Of a stretch of 64,000 nucleotides of DNA, positions 45,051-53,793 are shown piece by piece (position 1 is the first letter of the stretch; each line of letters begins with the position of its first letter). The stretch comes from JAGNZR01 sp051656905 (lineage in GTDB: Bacteria > Fusobacteriota > Fusobacteriia > Fusobacteriales > Fusobacteriaceae). A program made the position numbers and the translations under genes. The stretch covers positions 1-64,000 of the forward strand of contig JBOFJQ010000019.1 of NCBI GenBank assembly GCA_051656905.1. The letters run 5' to 3'. Below the pieces are notes generated by a model. The model searched no databases and had not been told where the DNA came from. It saw only the letters and a program-made list of their open reading frames with translations.

Positions 45051-45240
45051 TATATGTGAACGTTCAATGAGAATTTTTATAAGATACACCTATAATTTGC
45101 ACAATGGACCATAAACATTTTACCATAAAAAAATAAAATGTCAAAAAGTTTATAAAAAAATTGAATAAATCTCTAAAAAAAAGTATAATGAAATAGAATA
45201 CATGAGAAAAAAAGGCAAATAAAAAGGCAAAAGGTAACTG

Positions 45241-47685
45241 ATGAATATAAAAGAAAAAATATGCGATGAAGCTATAATAGATTTGAAAAATGCTATTTTA
45301 GAAGCCGAAGGAAATGAAGTTTTCTTTAAGGGGCTTTTAGATGACAAAGAAAAAATTTATAGTGTAGAAGTTTTAGCTAGAGGGAATAGACATAGTGCTC
45401 CAGCATTAGTTAAGAGAATGAATAAGGGAGAGGTTATTATACACAATCATCCTTCAGGGTACTTGTATCCTTCAGATGCCGATGTGGAAGTAGCCTCTTA
45501 TTATGCTAACACTGCTAATGGTGGTTTTTATATTATAAATAATGACGCTACAGACGTATATGTTGTTGTAAGTGTTCATAGAGAAAAAAATGTAGAGATA
45601 GAAGTTTTACCTTATTTTGAAAAAGAGGGAACAATATCTCATTTTTTTAAAGAGTTTGAATATAGAGAAGAGCAATTGAACATGGTAAAGGCTATACAGG
45701 AAGGCTATAATACTGAAAAAAAAGTTGTTGTAGAAGCTGGAACGGGAACGGGAAAGACATTAGCATACCTTATACCAGGAATAGAATGGGCTGTAAAAAA
45801 TAAAAAAAGAATAGTTTTTTCAACAAATACAATAAATCTTCAAGAGCAACTGTTGAATAAAGATATCCCCCTTGCAAGAAAAGTGCTAGGGTATGACTTT
45901 AAATATATTTTAATAAAGGGGAGAGGTAATTATCTTTGTAATAGAAAGTTCTACAATTTTATTCAAGGAGATAGAGGTAATTTAGAAGATTTAACAGTGG
46001 TTCAAAAAAATCATATTAATGAGATATTGAAATGGGGTGAACTTACAAAAACTGGTGACAAGAGTGAGTTAACTTTTGAAATTGAATCTCATATTTGGGA
46101 AAATTTTCAAAGTGAGACAGATATATGTGCAAACAATAGATGCCCTTATAAAAAAGAATGTTTTTTCTTTAAGATAAGAGATGAGAAAAAAAGTGCAGAT
46201 GTTTTAATTACTAATCACCACTTATATTTTACAGATTTAGCAATAAGAAAAGAGATGGGATTTAATACTGATTCCCCTTTACTACCAGAGTATGCATCTG
46301 TAGTATTTGATGAGGCTCATAATATAGAAAAGGTAGCAAGAGAATATTTTTCAAGTGAAGTTTCAAAAATGGCTTTTATGAAATTGTTAAATAAGATAGA
46401 AACTTGTGAGGGTAAGAGAAAAAATAATGGCGCTTTATTATTAGTAAATAAAATTTGTAGTGATTTAAAAAATGATGAAGCAAGAGATATAATTGAAATT
46501 TTAAGAGAAAAACACGGTAATTTTTATAAAGAAACAAAAAAATACTTTGATTCTATAATAGATAGTTTTACAGTTGAAAAACAAGAAACAGTTTCAATTA
46601 GAATAAAAAAGAATAGTACTGAATATATTAACCAGTTAGATAAGCTTAGTAGTACTACAAGAGAGTATTTAGCTGCCTATACAGACTATCAAAGAGTTAG
46701 TAGACAACTTAGAAAAGTATTGAAAGAGATGGATGATATAACTGGATATGTTAATGAACTTATAAAATATCTAGAAAGATTAGATGATAATGTAGCTACA
46801 TTGAAATTCATAGATCAAAGATCTGAAGATGAATATATATACTGGATTGATATTAACAGGAGAAGAGGTTATGTAAAAAGAGTGGCAACTCCTCTGAAAA
46901 TTGATGGAGAGTTAGAAAAAAGTCTTTTTGTTAATGTAAAAACATTAATATTTACTTCAGCAACAATTGCAGTTGGGAAGAGTTTTAAATATTTTAAAGA
47001 GAGTATTGGAATAAAAGAAGAGGTCATAGAAGAGGTGATTCATTCACCTTTCGATTATGAAAAGCAAATGAAAGTCTATATACCGAGAGATATGTGTGAT
47101 CCGAATGCAAGAGAGTTTAATTTAGAAGTTGCTAAAATTTTAAAGAGTATATTAATTGCTACAGAAGGGAAAGCCTTTGTGCTTTTTACTTCATATTCAG
47201 CTTTAAATTTTATATATTATAGCGTGAGAGATGAATTATTAAAAGAGGGGATAGACTTATTCATTCATGGTACACTACCAAGAACACAATTAATAACAGC
47301 TTATAAAAATTCAATGAAACCAGTACTATTTGGAACAGATTCATTTTGGGAAGGGGTAGATATAAAAGGGGAAAAACTAAGTACAGTTATTATAGTGAAA
47401 CTGCCTTTTAAAGTTCCTAATGACCCTGTTACAGAGGCTATAATTGAAAGCATAGAGTTAAAAGGAAAGAATTCTTTTACAGATTATCAAATTCCAGAAG
47501 CTGTAATAAAGTTTAAACAGGGGATAGGACGTTTAATAAGAAGTAAAGGAGATAAAGGAAATATCTTTATTTTAGATAATAGAGTAATAACGAAGAAATA
47601 TGGAGAATATTTTAAAGAAGCATTGCCGGTAAAAAAAGTTTCGCTTTTTTCTAAAAATGAAATATTTGATATACTCAAGGTCTAA
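45241..47685 (+). CDS. dinG: DinG-type DNA helicase with N-terminal JAMM/RadC-like domain
   Basis: An 814-residue fusion. Residues 1-125 carry a full JAMM metalloprotease set: E26, H68, H70, S78 and D81 (HNHPSGYLYPSDAD), as in RadC/JAB domains. The rest is an XPD-like superfamily 2 helicase: Walker A AGTGTGKT (166-173), Fe-S cysteines C233, C296, C301 and C307, DEAH (357-360), FTSATIAVG and QGIGRLIRS. DinG unwinds D-loops and DNA-RNA hybrids. The usual optional N-terminal partner is a DnaQ-type exonuclease, so a JAMM domain here is unusual. ATG 45241 is the first codon, with a weak AAGGTAA before it. The next gene starts 23 bases later. Confidence 0.85.
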   Translation: MNIKEKICDEAIIDLKNAILEAEGNEVFFKGLLDDKEKIYSVEVLARGNRHSAPALVKRMNKGEVIIHNHPSGYLYPSDADVEVASYYANTANGGFYIINNDATDVYVVVSVHREKNVEIEVLPYFEKEGTISHFFKEFEYREEQLNMVKAIQEGYNTEKKVVVEAGTGTGKTLAYLIPGIEWAVKNKKRIVFSTNTINLQEQLLNKDIPLARKVLGYDFKYILIKGRGNYLCNRKFYNFIQGDRGNLEDLTVVQKNHINEILKWGELTKTGDKSELTFEIESHIWENFQSETDICANNRCPYKKECFFFKIRDEKKSADVLITNHHLYFTDLAIRKEMGFNTDSPLLPEYASVVFDEAHNIEKVAREYFSSEVSKMAFMKLLNKIETCEGKRKNNGALLLVNKICSDLKNDEARDIIEILREKHGNFYKETKKYFDSIIDSFTVEKQETVSIRIKKNSTEYINQLDKLSSTTREYLAAYTDYQRVSRQLRKVLKEMDDITGYVNELIKYLERLDDNVATLKFIDQRSEDEYIYWIDINRRRGYVKRVATPLKIDGELEKSLFVNVKTLIFTSATIAVGKSFKYFKESIGIKEEVIEEVIHSPFDYEKQMKVYIPRDMCDPNAREFNLEVAKILKSILIATEGKAFVLFTSYSALNFIYYSVRDELLKEGIDLFIHGTLPRTQLITAYKNSMKPVLFGTDSFWEGVDIKGEKLSTVIIVKLPFKVPNDPVTEAIIESIELKGKNSFTDYQIPEAVIKFKQGIGRLIRSKGDKGNIFILDNRVITKKYGEYFKEALPVKKVSLFSKNEIFDILKV

Positions 47686-47707
47686 TTTAATTTGGGGGAG
47701 TTTATAA

Positions 47708-49780
47708 GTGAAAAAGATAGAATTTTTAGGATTTCAGTATAATTATGAATTGAAAAGAAAATCCTTTAATGAAGAGGATTTTTATTCTAATGAAAGTATG
47801 CTTAGTAAAAAAGTATTCTATATTTTGATTTTAATAGCTACTATAATATTCAGTAATAACATAAAACTTTTTTATGAAAATGTTACTTATAATATAGGAG
47901 ATGTGGCTAAGACAGATATATATTCGCCAAAGACTGTTATTTTTAGAGACGAAGTAGCTAAGAATAAGATAATAGAGCAAATACTTAATAACTTTGGAAA
48001 AGAATATTTATTTGTGGCAGGCGCTGAAGAACACTATATAAGTAGCTTTAAAAGTTTTATTTCTGTAATGAAAAACTATAAAAAATCTAAAGATAAAGAA
48101 GATATTGATAAATATGAAAGAGAAATGGGAATAGAGATACCTGAACAAGTAATATTGAAATATTCGAAATTATCAGATAAAGAGTTAGATTTAAAAGAAA
48201 AAGACATAACAAAATTATTAGGAAGTATTTATGAAAAGGGAGTTTTTAAAGAGAAAACAACTTTAATTATAAATGAAGATATAAAGAAAAATTTTGAACA
48301 AGAATACACAAAGATAGATAGAGCACTCATAAATCTTTTTATAGCGCCTAATTATCTTTTGGATAGAGAAAAAACAGAGAAATCTATAAAAGAAAAAATT
48401 TCTCAAATCAAAGGTAGAAAAAACAAGATTAATGCAGGAGATTTAGTAATAAAAAAAGGTACAATATTAACAGAAAATGATATTAAGTACCTAGATATCA
48501 TAGGGGTATATTCTTTTAAGCATATCATTGTTTTAGTATTGGTTAATTTTATATACTTAACAATAGTAAGTTCGATGTTCTATTATACAAATATAAAATT
48601 ACACAAGAGTGATATTTTAAATAGAAACAAATATAAAACAATATTATTTTTAATTACTATAGTAACAGTATGTGCTAGATTTATTAATCCTCAACACATA
48701 TATTTATTACCTTTAGATGCCTTTATTTTCTTAATATTAATCTTATTAGGGAATAAATTTGCTTTTTCTATAGGGATGTTTACATGTATGTATTTATTGC
48801 CTCTAATAGACTACGACTTAAAGTTTTTTACAATAAATATGTTTTCTTTATTTGTAATCTCTTTTTTAGTAAGAAAATTAAAGACAAGAATCGAAGTAGT
48901 TCATATAGGTATTCAGCTAGCAGTTTTGAAAGCTACATTATATATGATAACTTCTTATTTTTTAAATGAATTTTATAGTGAAACTTTAGTAAGATCAATT
49001 GAGATGTTGGCTTCAGGAATTTTTTCAGGAATGTTAACAATAGCCTTTTTACCTTATTTTGAAAGAACGTTTAATTTACTAACTGTGTTTAAACTTCTTG
49101 AACTTGGAGATTTATCAAATCCACTTTTAAAAGAGTTTTCAGTAGAGGCTCCTGGAAGTTTTCAGCACTCATTAATGGTTGCTACACTTTCAGAGAATGC
49201 TGCAGAAAAAATACATGCAGATTCAATATTTTGTAGAGTAGCTTCTTATTACCATGACGTTGGTAAATTAAAAAGAGCTAAATATTATGTAGAAAATCAA
49301 TTTTCAAACGAAAATCCACATGATTATATCTCGCCATTTATGAGTGCAACAATAATAAAAGCTCATACTAAAGATGGAATTGAAATTGCTAAAAAATATC
49401 AAATTCCAAAAGAGATAAGAGATGTAATGAAAGAGCATCAAGGAACAACGCTTCTTGCATATTTTTATAATAAGGCAAAACAGTTGGATTCTAGTGTTAA
49501 AATTGATGATTTTAAATATTTAGGACCAGTTCCAAAAAGTAAAGAATCAGGAATAATAATGCTTGCCGATTCTATAGAAGCAGCAGTAAGAAGTATAGAT
49601 AATAAAACACAAGAAAAAATAGAAAAAATGATTAGAAAAATAATTAATACAAAAATAGAAGATAGACAACTAGTTAATGCTGAGCTTACTTTTAGAGAGA
49701 TAGAGATTATAATAGAAAGCTTCAAAAAAACATTAGCTTCAATGCATCATATAAGAGTAAAATATCCAGATCAAAAATAA
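47708..49780 (+). CDS. pgpH: 7TM-HD phosphodiesterase (PgpH-like, c-di-AMP hydrolase family)
   Basis: A 690-residue membrane protein. After one helix (about 36-52) comes an extracytoplasmic domain to about residue 265, then about seven helices, then a cytoplasmic HD domain near 480-690 with FQHSLMVATLSENAAE, YYHDVGKLKRA and the EHQGTTL element. This is the layout of PgpH, which degrades cyclic di-AMP. GGGGGAG precedes the GTG start. It lies directly upstream of ybeY and dgkA, a conserved bacterial gene order. Confidence 0.9.
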   Translation: MKKIEFLGFQYNYELKRKSFNEEDFYSNESMLSKKVFYILILIATIIFSNNIKLFYENVTYNIGDVAKTDIYSPKTVIFRDEVAKNKIIEQILNNFGKEYLFVAGAEEHYISSFKSFISVMKNYKKSKDKEDIDKYEREMGIEIPEQVILKYSKLSDKELDLKEKDITKLLGSIYEKGVFKEKTTLIINEDIKKNFEQEYTKIDRALINLFIAPNYLLDREKTEKSIKEKISQIKGRKNKINAGDLVIKKGTILTENDIKYLDIIGVYSFKHIIVLVLVNFIYLTIVSSMFYYTNIKLHKSDILNRNKYKTILFLITIVTVCARFINPQHIYLLPLDAFIFLILILLGNKFAFSIGMFTCMYLLPLIDYDLKFFTINMFSLFVISFLVRKLKTRIEVVHIGIQLAVLKATLYMITSYFLNEFYSETLVRSIEMLASGIFSGMLTIAFLPYFERTFNLLTVFKLLELGDLSNPLLKEFSVEAPGSFQHSLMVATLSENAAEKIHADSIFCRVASYYHDVGKLKRAKYYVENQFSNENPHDYISPFMSATIIKAHTKDGIEIAKKYQIPKEIRDVMKEHQGTTLLAYFYNKAKQLDSSVKIDDFKYLGPVPKSKESGIIMLADSIEAAVRSIDNKTQEKIEKMIRKIINTKIEDRQLVNAELTFREIEIIIESFKKTLASMHHIRVKYPDQK

Positions 49781-49823
49781 GAGGATATAAAATATAAAAT
49801 ATTTGGAAATAAAGGAGAAGTTA

Positions 49824-50288
49824 ATGGAATTAGTTTTAGATTTATCTATTGAGATAGATGGATATGAAGATTTAGTTACTGAGGAAAAATTACAAAAATA
49901 TGTAGAAGATGTTATAAATGATGAGTATGATCCAGAAAAACCTGTATATATGTCTTTGTATTTAACAGACAATGATAAGATACAAGAGATTAATAGAGAT
50001 TATCGTGGAAAAGATTCACCTACAGATGTAATTTCTTTTGCCTATCATGAAACTGATGGATTTGATATTGGTCCTTATGACGTTTTAGGTGATATTGTAA
50101 TTTCATTACCTAGAGTAGAGGAACAAAGTAAAGATTATGGTCACTCTTTAGAGAGAGAGTTTTATTATGTTTTAACTCATGGAATCCTTCACTTATTGGG
50201 GTATGATCACATAGATGATGCAGACAAAGTAGAGATGAGACAAAGAGAGGAAGAAATTTTAAGTAAATTTGGGTACACAAGGGGGTAA
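49824..50288 (+). CDS. ybeY: Endoribonuclease YbeY (rRNA maturation factor)
   Basis: A 154-residue metalloprotein with the zinc motif HGILHLLGYDH (about 117-127) and the NRDYRGKDSPTDVISFAY segment typical of YbeY. It processes 16S rRNA 3' ends and takes part in ribosome quality control. ATG 49824 is preceded by AAGGAG; the in-frame start at 49803 has none. Next to dgkA as in many bacteria. Confidence 0.94.
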   Translation: MELVLDLSIEIDGYEDLVTEEKLQKYVEDVINDEYDPEKPVYMSLYLTDNDKIQEINRDYRGKDSPTDVISFAYHETDGFDIGPYDVLGDIVISLPRVEEQSKDYGHSLEREFYYVLTHGILHLLGYDHIDDADKVEMRQREEEILSKFGYTRG

Positions 50289-50293
50289 CCATA

Positions 50294-51016
50294 ATGAAAA
50301 AAAATAAAGCTACTGGAGAAAACTATGATGTTGTAGAAAGTTTTAACTATGCAATTGATGGAATTTTTGAAGCTATTAGGACGGAACGACATATGAAATT
50401 TCATGGATTTGCCACTGTAATAGCTATTATGATTTCAATATTTTCTGATATGAATAGATATGAAATAATAGCTTTAGGTGGTGCTATTACTATTGTATGG
50501 GTTGCAGAGTTATTTAATAGTGCAGTGGAATCAGTTGTTGATATGGTCACGACTGAATATCATCCATTAGCAAAAAAGGCAAAGGATATAGCTGCTGGAG
50601 CAGTATTAATATCTAGCTTATATGCAATTTTTGTAGGTTATATGATTTTTGATAGGAAAATAGGATTCTATATTACTGAAAGTTTTAATGCTTTAAAAGG
50701 TTCTTTTCAGAATGCTGTGGCTTTGATAATAGTAATAATAATAATGGTAGTAATAGTATTAAAATACATTTTTAAGAAAGGAAGACCTTTAAGAGGAGGA
50801 ATTCCTAGTGGACATAGTGCTCTAGCAGGAGCAGCCTTTATGGCGATAACTTTTTTAACAATCAATCCAAAAATATATGCATTGTCTTTTATATTACTAG
50901 TTCTTGTTATGCAGTCAAGAGTAGAAGGGAAGATTCATACTTTAAAAGAGACACTAATTGGAGCAACAATAGGAATGGGAATTATGTACCTATTTTTAAG
51001 AATTATTGGTTTTTAA
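50294..51016 (+). CDS. dgkA: Diacylglycerol/undecaprenol kinase fused to PAP2 phosphatase
   Basis: A 240-residue membrane fusion. Residues 1-120 are DgkA-like, with the catalytic glutamate element WVAELFNSAVESVVDMV and KKAKDIAAGAVLI. Residues 125-240 are a PAP2 phosphatase: KKGRPLRGGIPSGHSALAG and SRVEGKIHTLKETLIGA, with the catalytic histidine in HSALAG and another in KIHT. One protein can thus both phosphorylate and dephosphorylate undecaprenol-type lipids. It starts 5 bases after ybeY. Confidence 0.9.
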   Translation: MKKNKATGENYDVVESFNYAIDGIFEAIRTERHMKFHGFATVIAIMISIFSDMNRYEIIALGGAITIVWVAELFNSAVESVVDMVTTEYHPLAKKAKDIAAGAVLISSLYAIFVGYMIFDRKIGFYITESFNALKGSFQNAVALIIVIIIMVVIVLKYIFKKGRPLRGGIPSGHSALAGAAFMAITFLTINPKIYALSFILLVLVMQSRVEGKIHTLKETLIGATIGMGIMYLFLRIIGF

Positions 51017-51072
51017 TATGATCTAGTTAATAAAATCTAATTATAGAAATATAAAAAGAATAAGGGGCTTTT

Positions 51073-52539
51073 ATGGTAAGTGAAAAAGAGTTTTTATTAT
51101 TAAGTATAATGTCTTATTGTAATTTTAATCAATCATGCATAGATTTAGAATTAGAAGAAGCTTTAAATAATATAAAAATAGATGAGCATAAATGGATAAA
51201 ATTTAAAATTTTATCTTTGAAAACATATAAAGAGTTTATAGTATTTTTTAATGAAGAACTTAAAAATTGGAAAATACTAAGTATATATGATAAAAGGGCT
51301 ACAAATAAAGAAGGAAAAAATGATAAAACAGGTTTTTATAGTATCTCTTTTAAAAAAGAAGAAGAAGTAGTAATAGCTTTTAGAGGGAGTGAAGTTTTTC
51401 CATATGAAGAGGCTTATAAAGATTTTGTAGAGAATAATTTGATTTTAGGAATAGGAAAAAGACCAAAACAATTTGATAATGCAATCGATTTTTATGACCA
51501 ACATATTTACAAGCATAGTATAGATAAAAAAAATATTTATGTGACAGGACACTCTTTAGGTGGAGGAATATCACAATATATAGCAGCCTATTCCAATAAA
51601 AAGTACGGATATATACCTAAAACGATTACATGGAACTCTGTAGGTGTAAATAAAAAAGGTGTATTCACTGTAGAAGATTTCATAAAATTTGATGATATAT
51701 TAGAAAAATCTCTAATAGTTGATAAAAAATGGGGTAAAATATTAGATGTTTTTAGAGCTCAATACTACTCATTATTGGAAACATACTTAGATGGTTCTAA
51801 ATTATCACTGGAAAAATATTTCTTAGATAAACTAAAAATGGATATAGTATTTAATTTATGCTTAACAAGAATAACAACTAATTTAGAAGAAAGAGCAAGG
51901 GTAAAAGAGATATTAGTAGATACATTTGCTAAAAGTGAAATAGTGTTGGAAGGAATAAAAAGAGCAAAACAATTTTTAAATGAATTGTCAGAAAATGAAG
52001 TTTACAAAGATAGAGTTATAAATTATGGGCACTCTAAAGATATAACATTTAATGTTTTTGAGCATATAGGTGTGGCGTTAAAAGTTGATGATGATTTTAA
52101 AATAGCGCATAGCAAAAAAATGTTAAACTTGATTTTAGATAAAGAAAAATTCTTTACATATTATCATTATGATGATGTATTTTTACCTTTTTTTAGTAAT
52201 GAAAAAGAGAGAGAAGGGCATATATCTTGCACTCTAGAAATAGAATATGTAAGTTCATCACTTAGATATCTAATATACAAAGAGGATGGTTTTTCCAAGG
52301 AATTCTTAGGAGAATACTATACAGTATGTAATGAAGAGAATTTAGAATATGAGAGTATAAAACGGGAAATTATTTTAGGACTTAAAAAAACAAAAATAGA
52401 GATATTATATAAAGATAAAATAAAAGATTATATTATTGAGTTAGAAACGGAAAAAATACAAGAAATTTGGCAGCTTATAAAACAAAGAATGCCTAGTCCA
52501 TATCTATCAAAAGATGTATATGATAGAATTTTATATTAA
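51073..52539 (+). CDS. Lipase-like alpha/beta hydrolase (Mbeg1/DUF2974 type)
   Basis: A 488-residue protein with a class-3 lipase-like core: IAFRGSE oxyanion strand (about 101-107) and the nucleophile elbow GHSLGGG with S161. A C-terminal half of about 290 residues of unknown type follows. No signal peptide, so probably cytoplasmic. It begins a tight run with a methyltransferase gene and a UvrD-like helicase gene. Substrate unknown. GGGGC precedes the ATG weakly. Confidence 0.72.
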   Translation: MVSEKEFLLLSIMSYCNFNQSCIDLELEEALNNIKIDEHKWIKFKILSLKTYKEFIVFFNEELKNWKILSIYDKRATNKEGKNDKTGFYSISFKKEEEVVIAFRGSEVFPYEEAYKDFVENNLILGIGKRPKQFDNAIDFYDQHIYKHSIDKKNIYVTGHSLGGGISQYIAAYSNKKYGYIPKTITWNSVGVNKKGVFTVEDFIKFDDILEKSLIVDKKWGKILDVFRAQYYSLLETYLDGSKLSLEKYFLDKLKMDIVFNLCLTRITTNLEERARVKEILVDTFAKSEIVLEGIKRAKQFLNELSENEVYKDRVINYGHSKDITFNVFEHIGVALKVDDDFKIAHSKKMLNLILDKEKFFTYYHYDDVFLPFFSNEKEREGHISCTLEIEYVSSSLRYLIYKEDGFSKEFLGEYYTVCNEENLEYESIKREIILGLKKTKIEILYKDKIKDYIIELETEKIQEIWQLIKQRMPSPYLSKDVYDRILY

Positions 52540-52547
52540 GGGGTATT

Positions 52548-53768
52548 ATGAACTATAATGAAGAAAATTTAAAAAAATTATTTGTTGATTCTATTGAAAA
52601 CAATAACCTTTTAAAGGTTGTATTATCATCTCTAGTGGAGAAGAAGGAAGATGCAGTTACAAAATATACAATAAAACCTATTATAATAAAGGAAAAGATT
52701 GTTTATCAAATAGAATATTTTAGAAACAACAAAGCTTTTCATAAAAATTGTGATAAAGGCGAAGTAATTAGTGAAATTTTAGAAATATATACTAATTTTA
52801 AAAATATTAATTTATTTACTACAAGTTGTGACTACTCTATTTTATGTAACAAAGGAAAGTTCCATGTTACTTTAAAAAATAAAGAGGCGTGTGATGTTAA
52901 AATTGCACAACATAATAAGAAAAAAGAGTACTTAATTGAAGAAGGAACACATGTAGAGTTTTTAGTAGACTTAGAGGTTATGGATTCTTCAGGTAAAGTC
53001 TTAAAAAATTCATATAATAAATTTAGACAAATCAATAAATATTTAGAATTTATTGAGGGAGTAATAGAGGAACTGAAAAGTAAAAAATTAATTGGAAACA
53101 GTATGAAAATTATAGATTTTGGAAGTGGGAAATCTTATTTAACTTTTGCACTGTACTATTATTTACATGAAATAAAAAAGTTAGAAGTGGAAATTGTAGG
53201 TTTAGATCTAAAGAAAGATGTAATGATGAACTGTGAAAAGTTATCTAAAAAATATAAGTTTGAAAATCTGAAGTTTATATATGGAGATATAAAAGACTAT
53301 GAGGGATTTGCTAATGTAGATATGGTTTTTTCTCTTCATGCTTGTGATACAGCAACAGATTATTCATTTTTAAAAGGGTTAGAGTTAAATGCTAAGGCAA
53401 TTTTGGCTGTTCCATGCTGCCAACATGAGTTTAATGCTAAAATTAAATCAACTAAAGAGAGTGGACTTAAAGAAAACTTATCATCTTTAACATCTCATGG
53501 AATACTTCAAGAAAAACTAAGTAGTCTTCTAACAGATGGATTTAGAGCTGAAGTTATGGAGTTGTGTGGATATAAAAGTAAAGTAATTGAGTTTATAGAT
53601 ACTGAACATACACCAAAAAATCTTTTAATAAAATGTATAATAGACAAAAATATGACTAAAGATTATTTTGATAAGAAAAAAATACAGTGTCAAAAATTAA
53701 TAGACTTTTTAGGGATAGAACCACTATTTTTTCAAATAGCTAATAAATATTTTAAGTATAAAGGTTAA
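52548..53768 (+). CDS. SAM-dependent methyltransferase (METTL25/Trm13-like family)
   Basis: A 406-residue protein. A central Rossmann methyltransferase has FGSGKSYLTFAL (about 190-201, SAM loop), VGLDLKKDVM and SLHACDTATD, with the PCCQHE element near 290. The HACDTATD and PCCQHE pair is characteristic of the METTL25/RRNAD-like (Methyltransf_32) group, often annotated as an rRNA or tRNA methyltransferase. An N-terminal 170 residues precede it. The target is unknown. It starts 8 bases after the lipase-like gene. Confidence 0.78.
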   Translation: MNYNEENLKKLFVDSIENNNLLKVVLSSLVEKKEDAVTKYTIKPIIIKEKIVYQIEYFRNNKAFHKNCDKGEVISEILEIYTNFKNINLFTTSCDYSILCNKGKFHVTLKNKEACDVKIAQHNKKKEYLIEEGTHVEFLVDLEVMDSSGKVLKNSYNKFRQINKYLEFIEGVIEELKSKKLIGNSMKIIDFGSGKSYLTFALYYYLHEIKKLEVEIVGLDLKKDVMMNCEKLSKKYKFENLKFIYGDIKDYEGFANVDMVFSLHACDTATDYSFLKGLELNAKAILAVPCCQHEFNAKIKSTKESGLKENLSSLTSHGILQEKLSSLLTDGFRAEVMELCGYKSKVIEFIDTEHTPKNLLIKCIIDKNMTKDYFDKKKIQCQKLIDFLGIEPLFFQIANKYFKYKG

Positions 53769-53793
53769 AATATCTTCTCTAAAGGGGTGCTTC

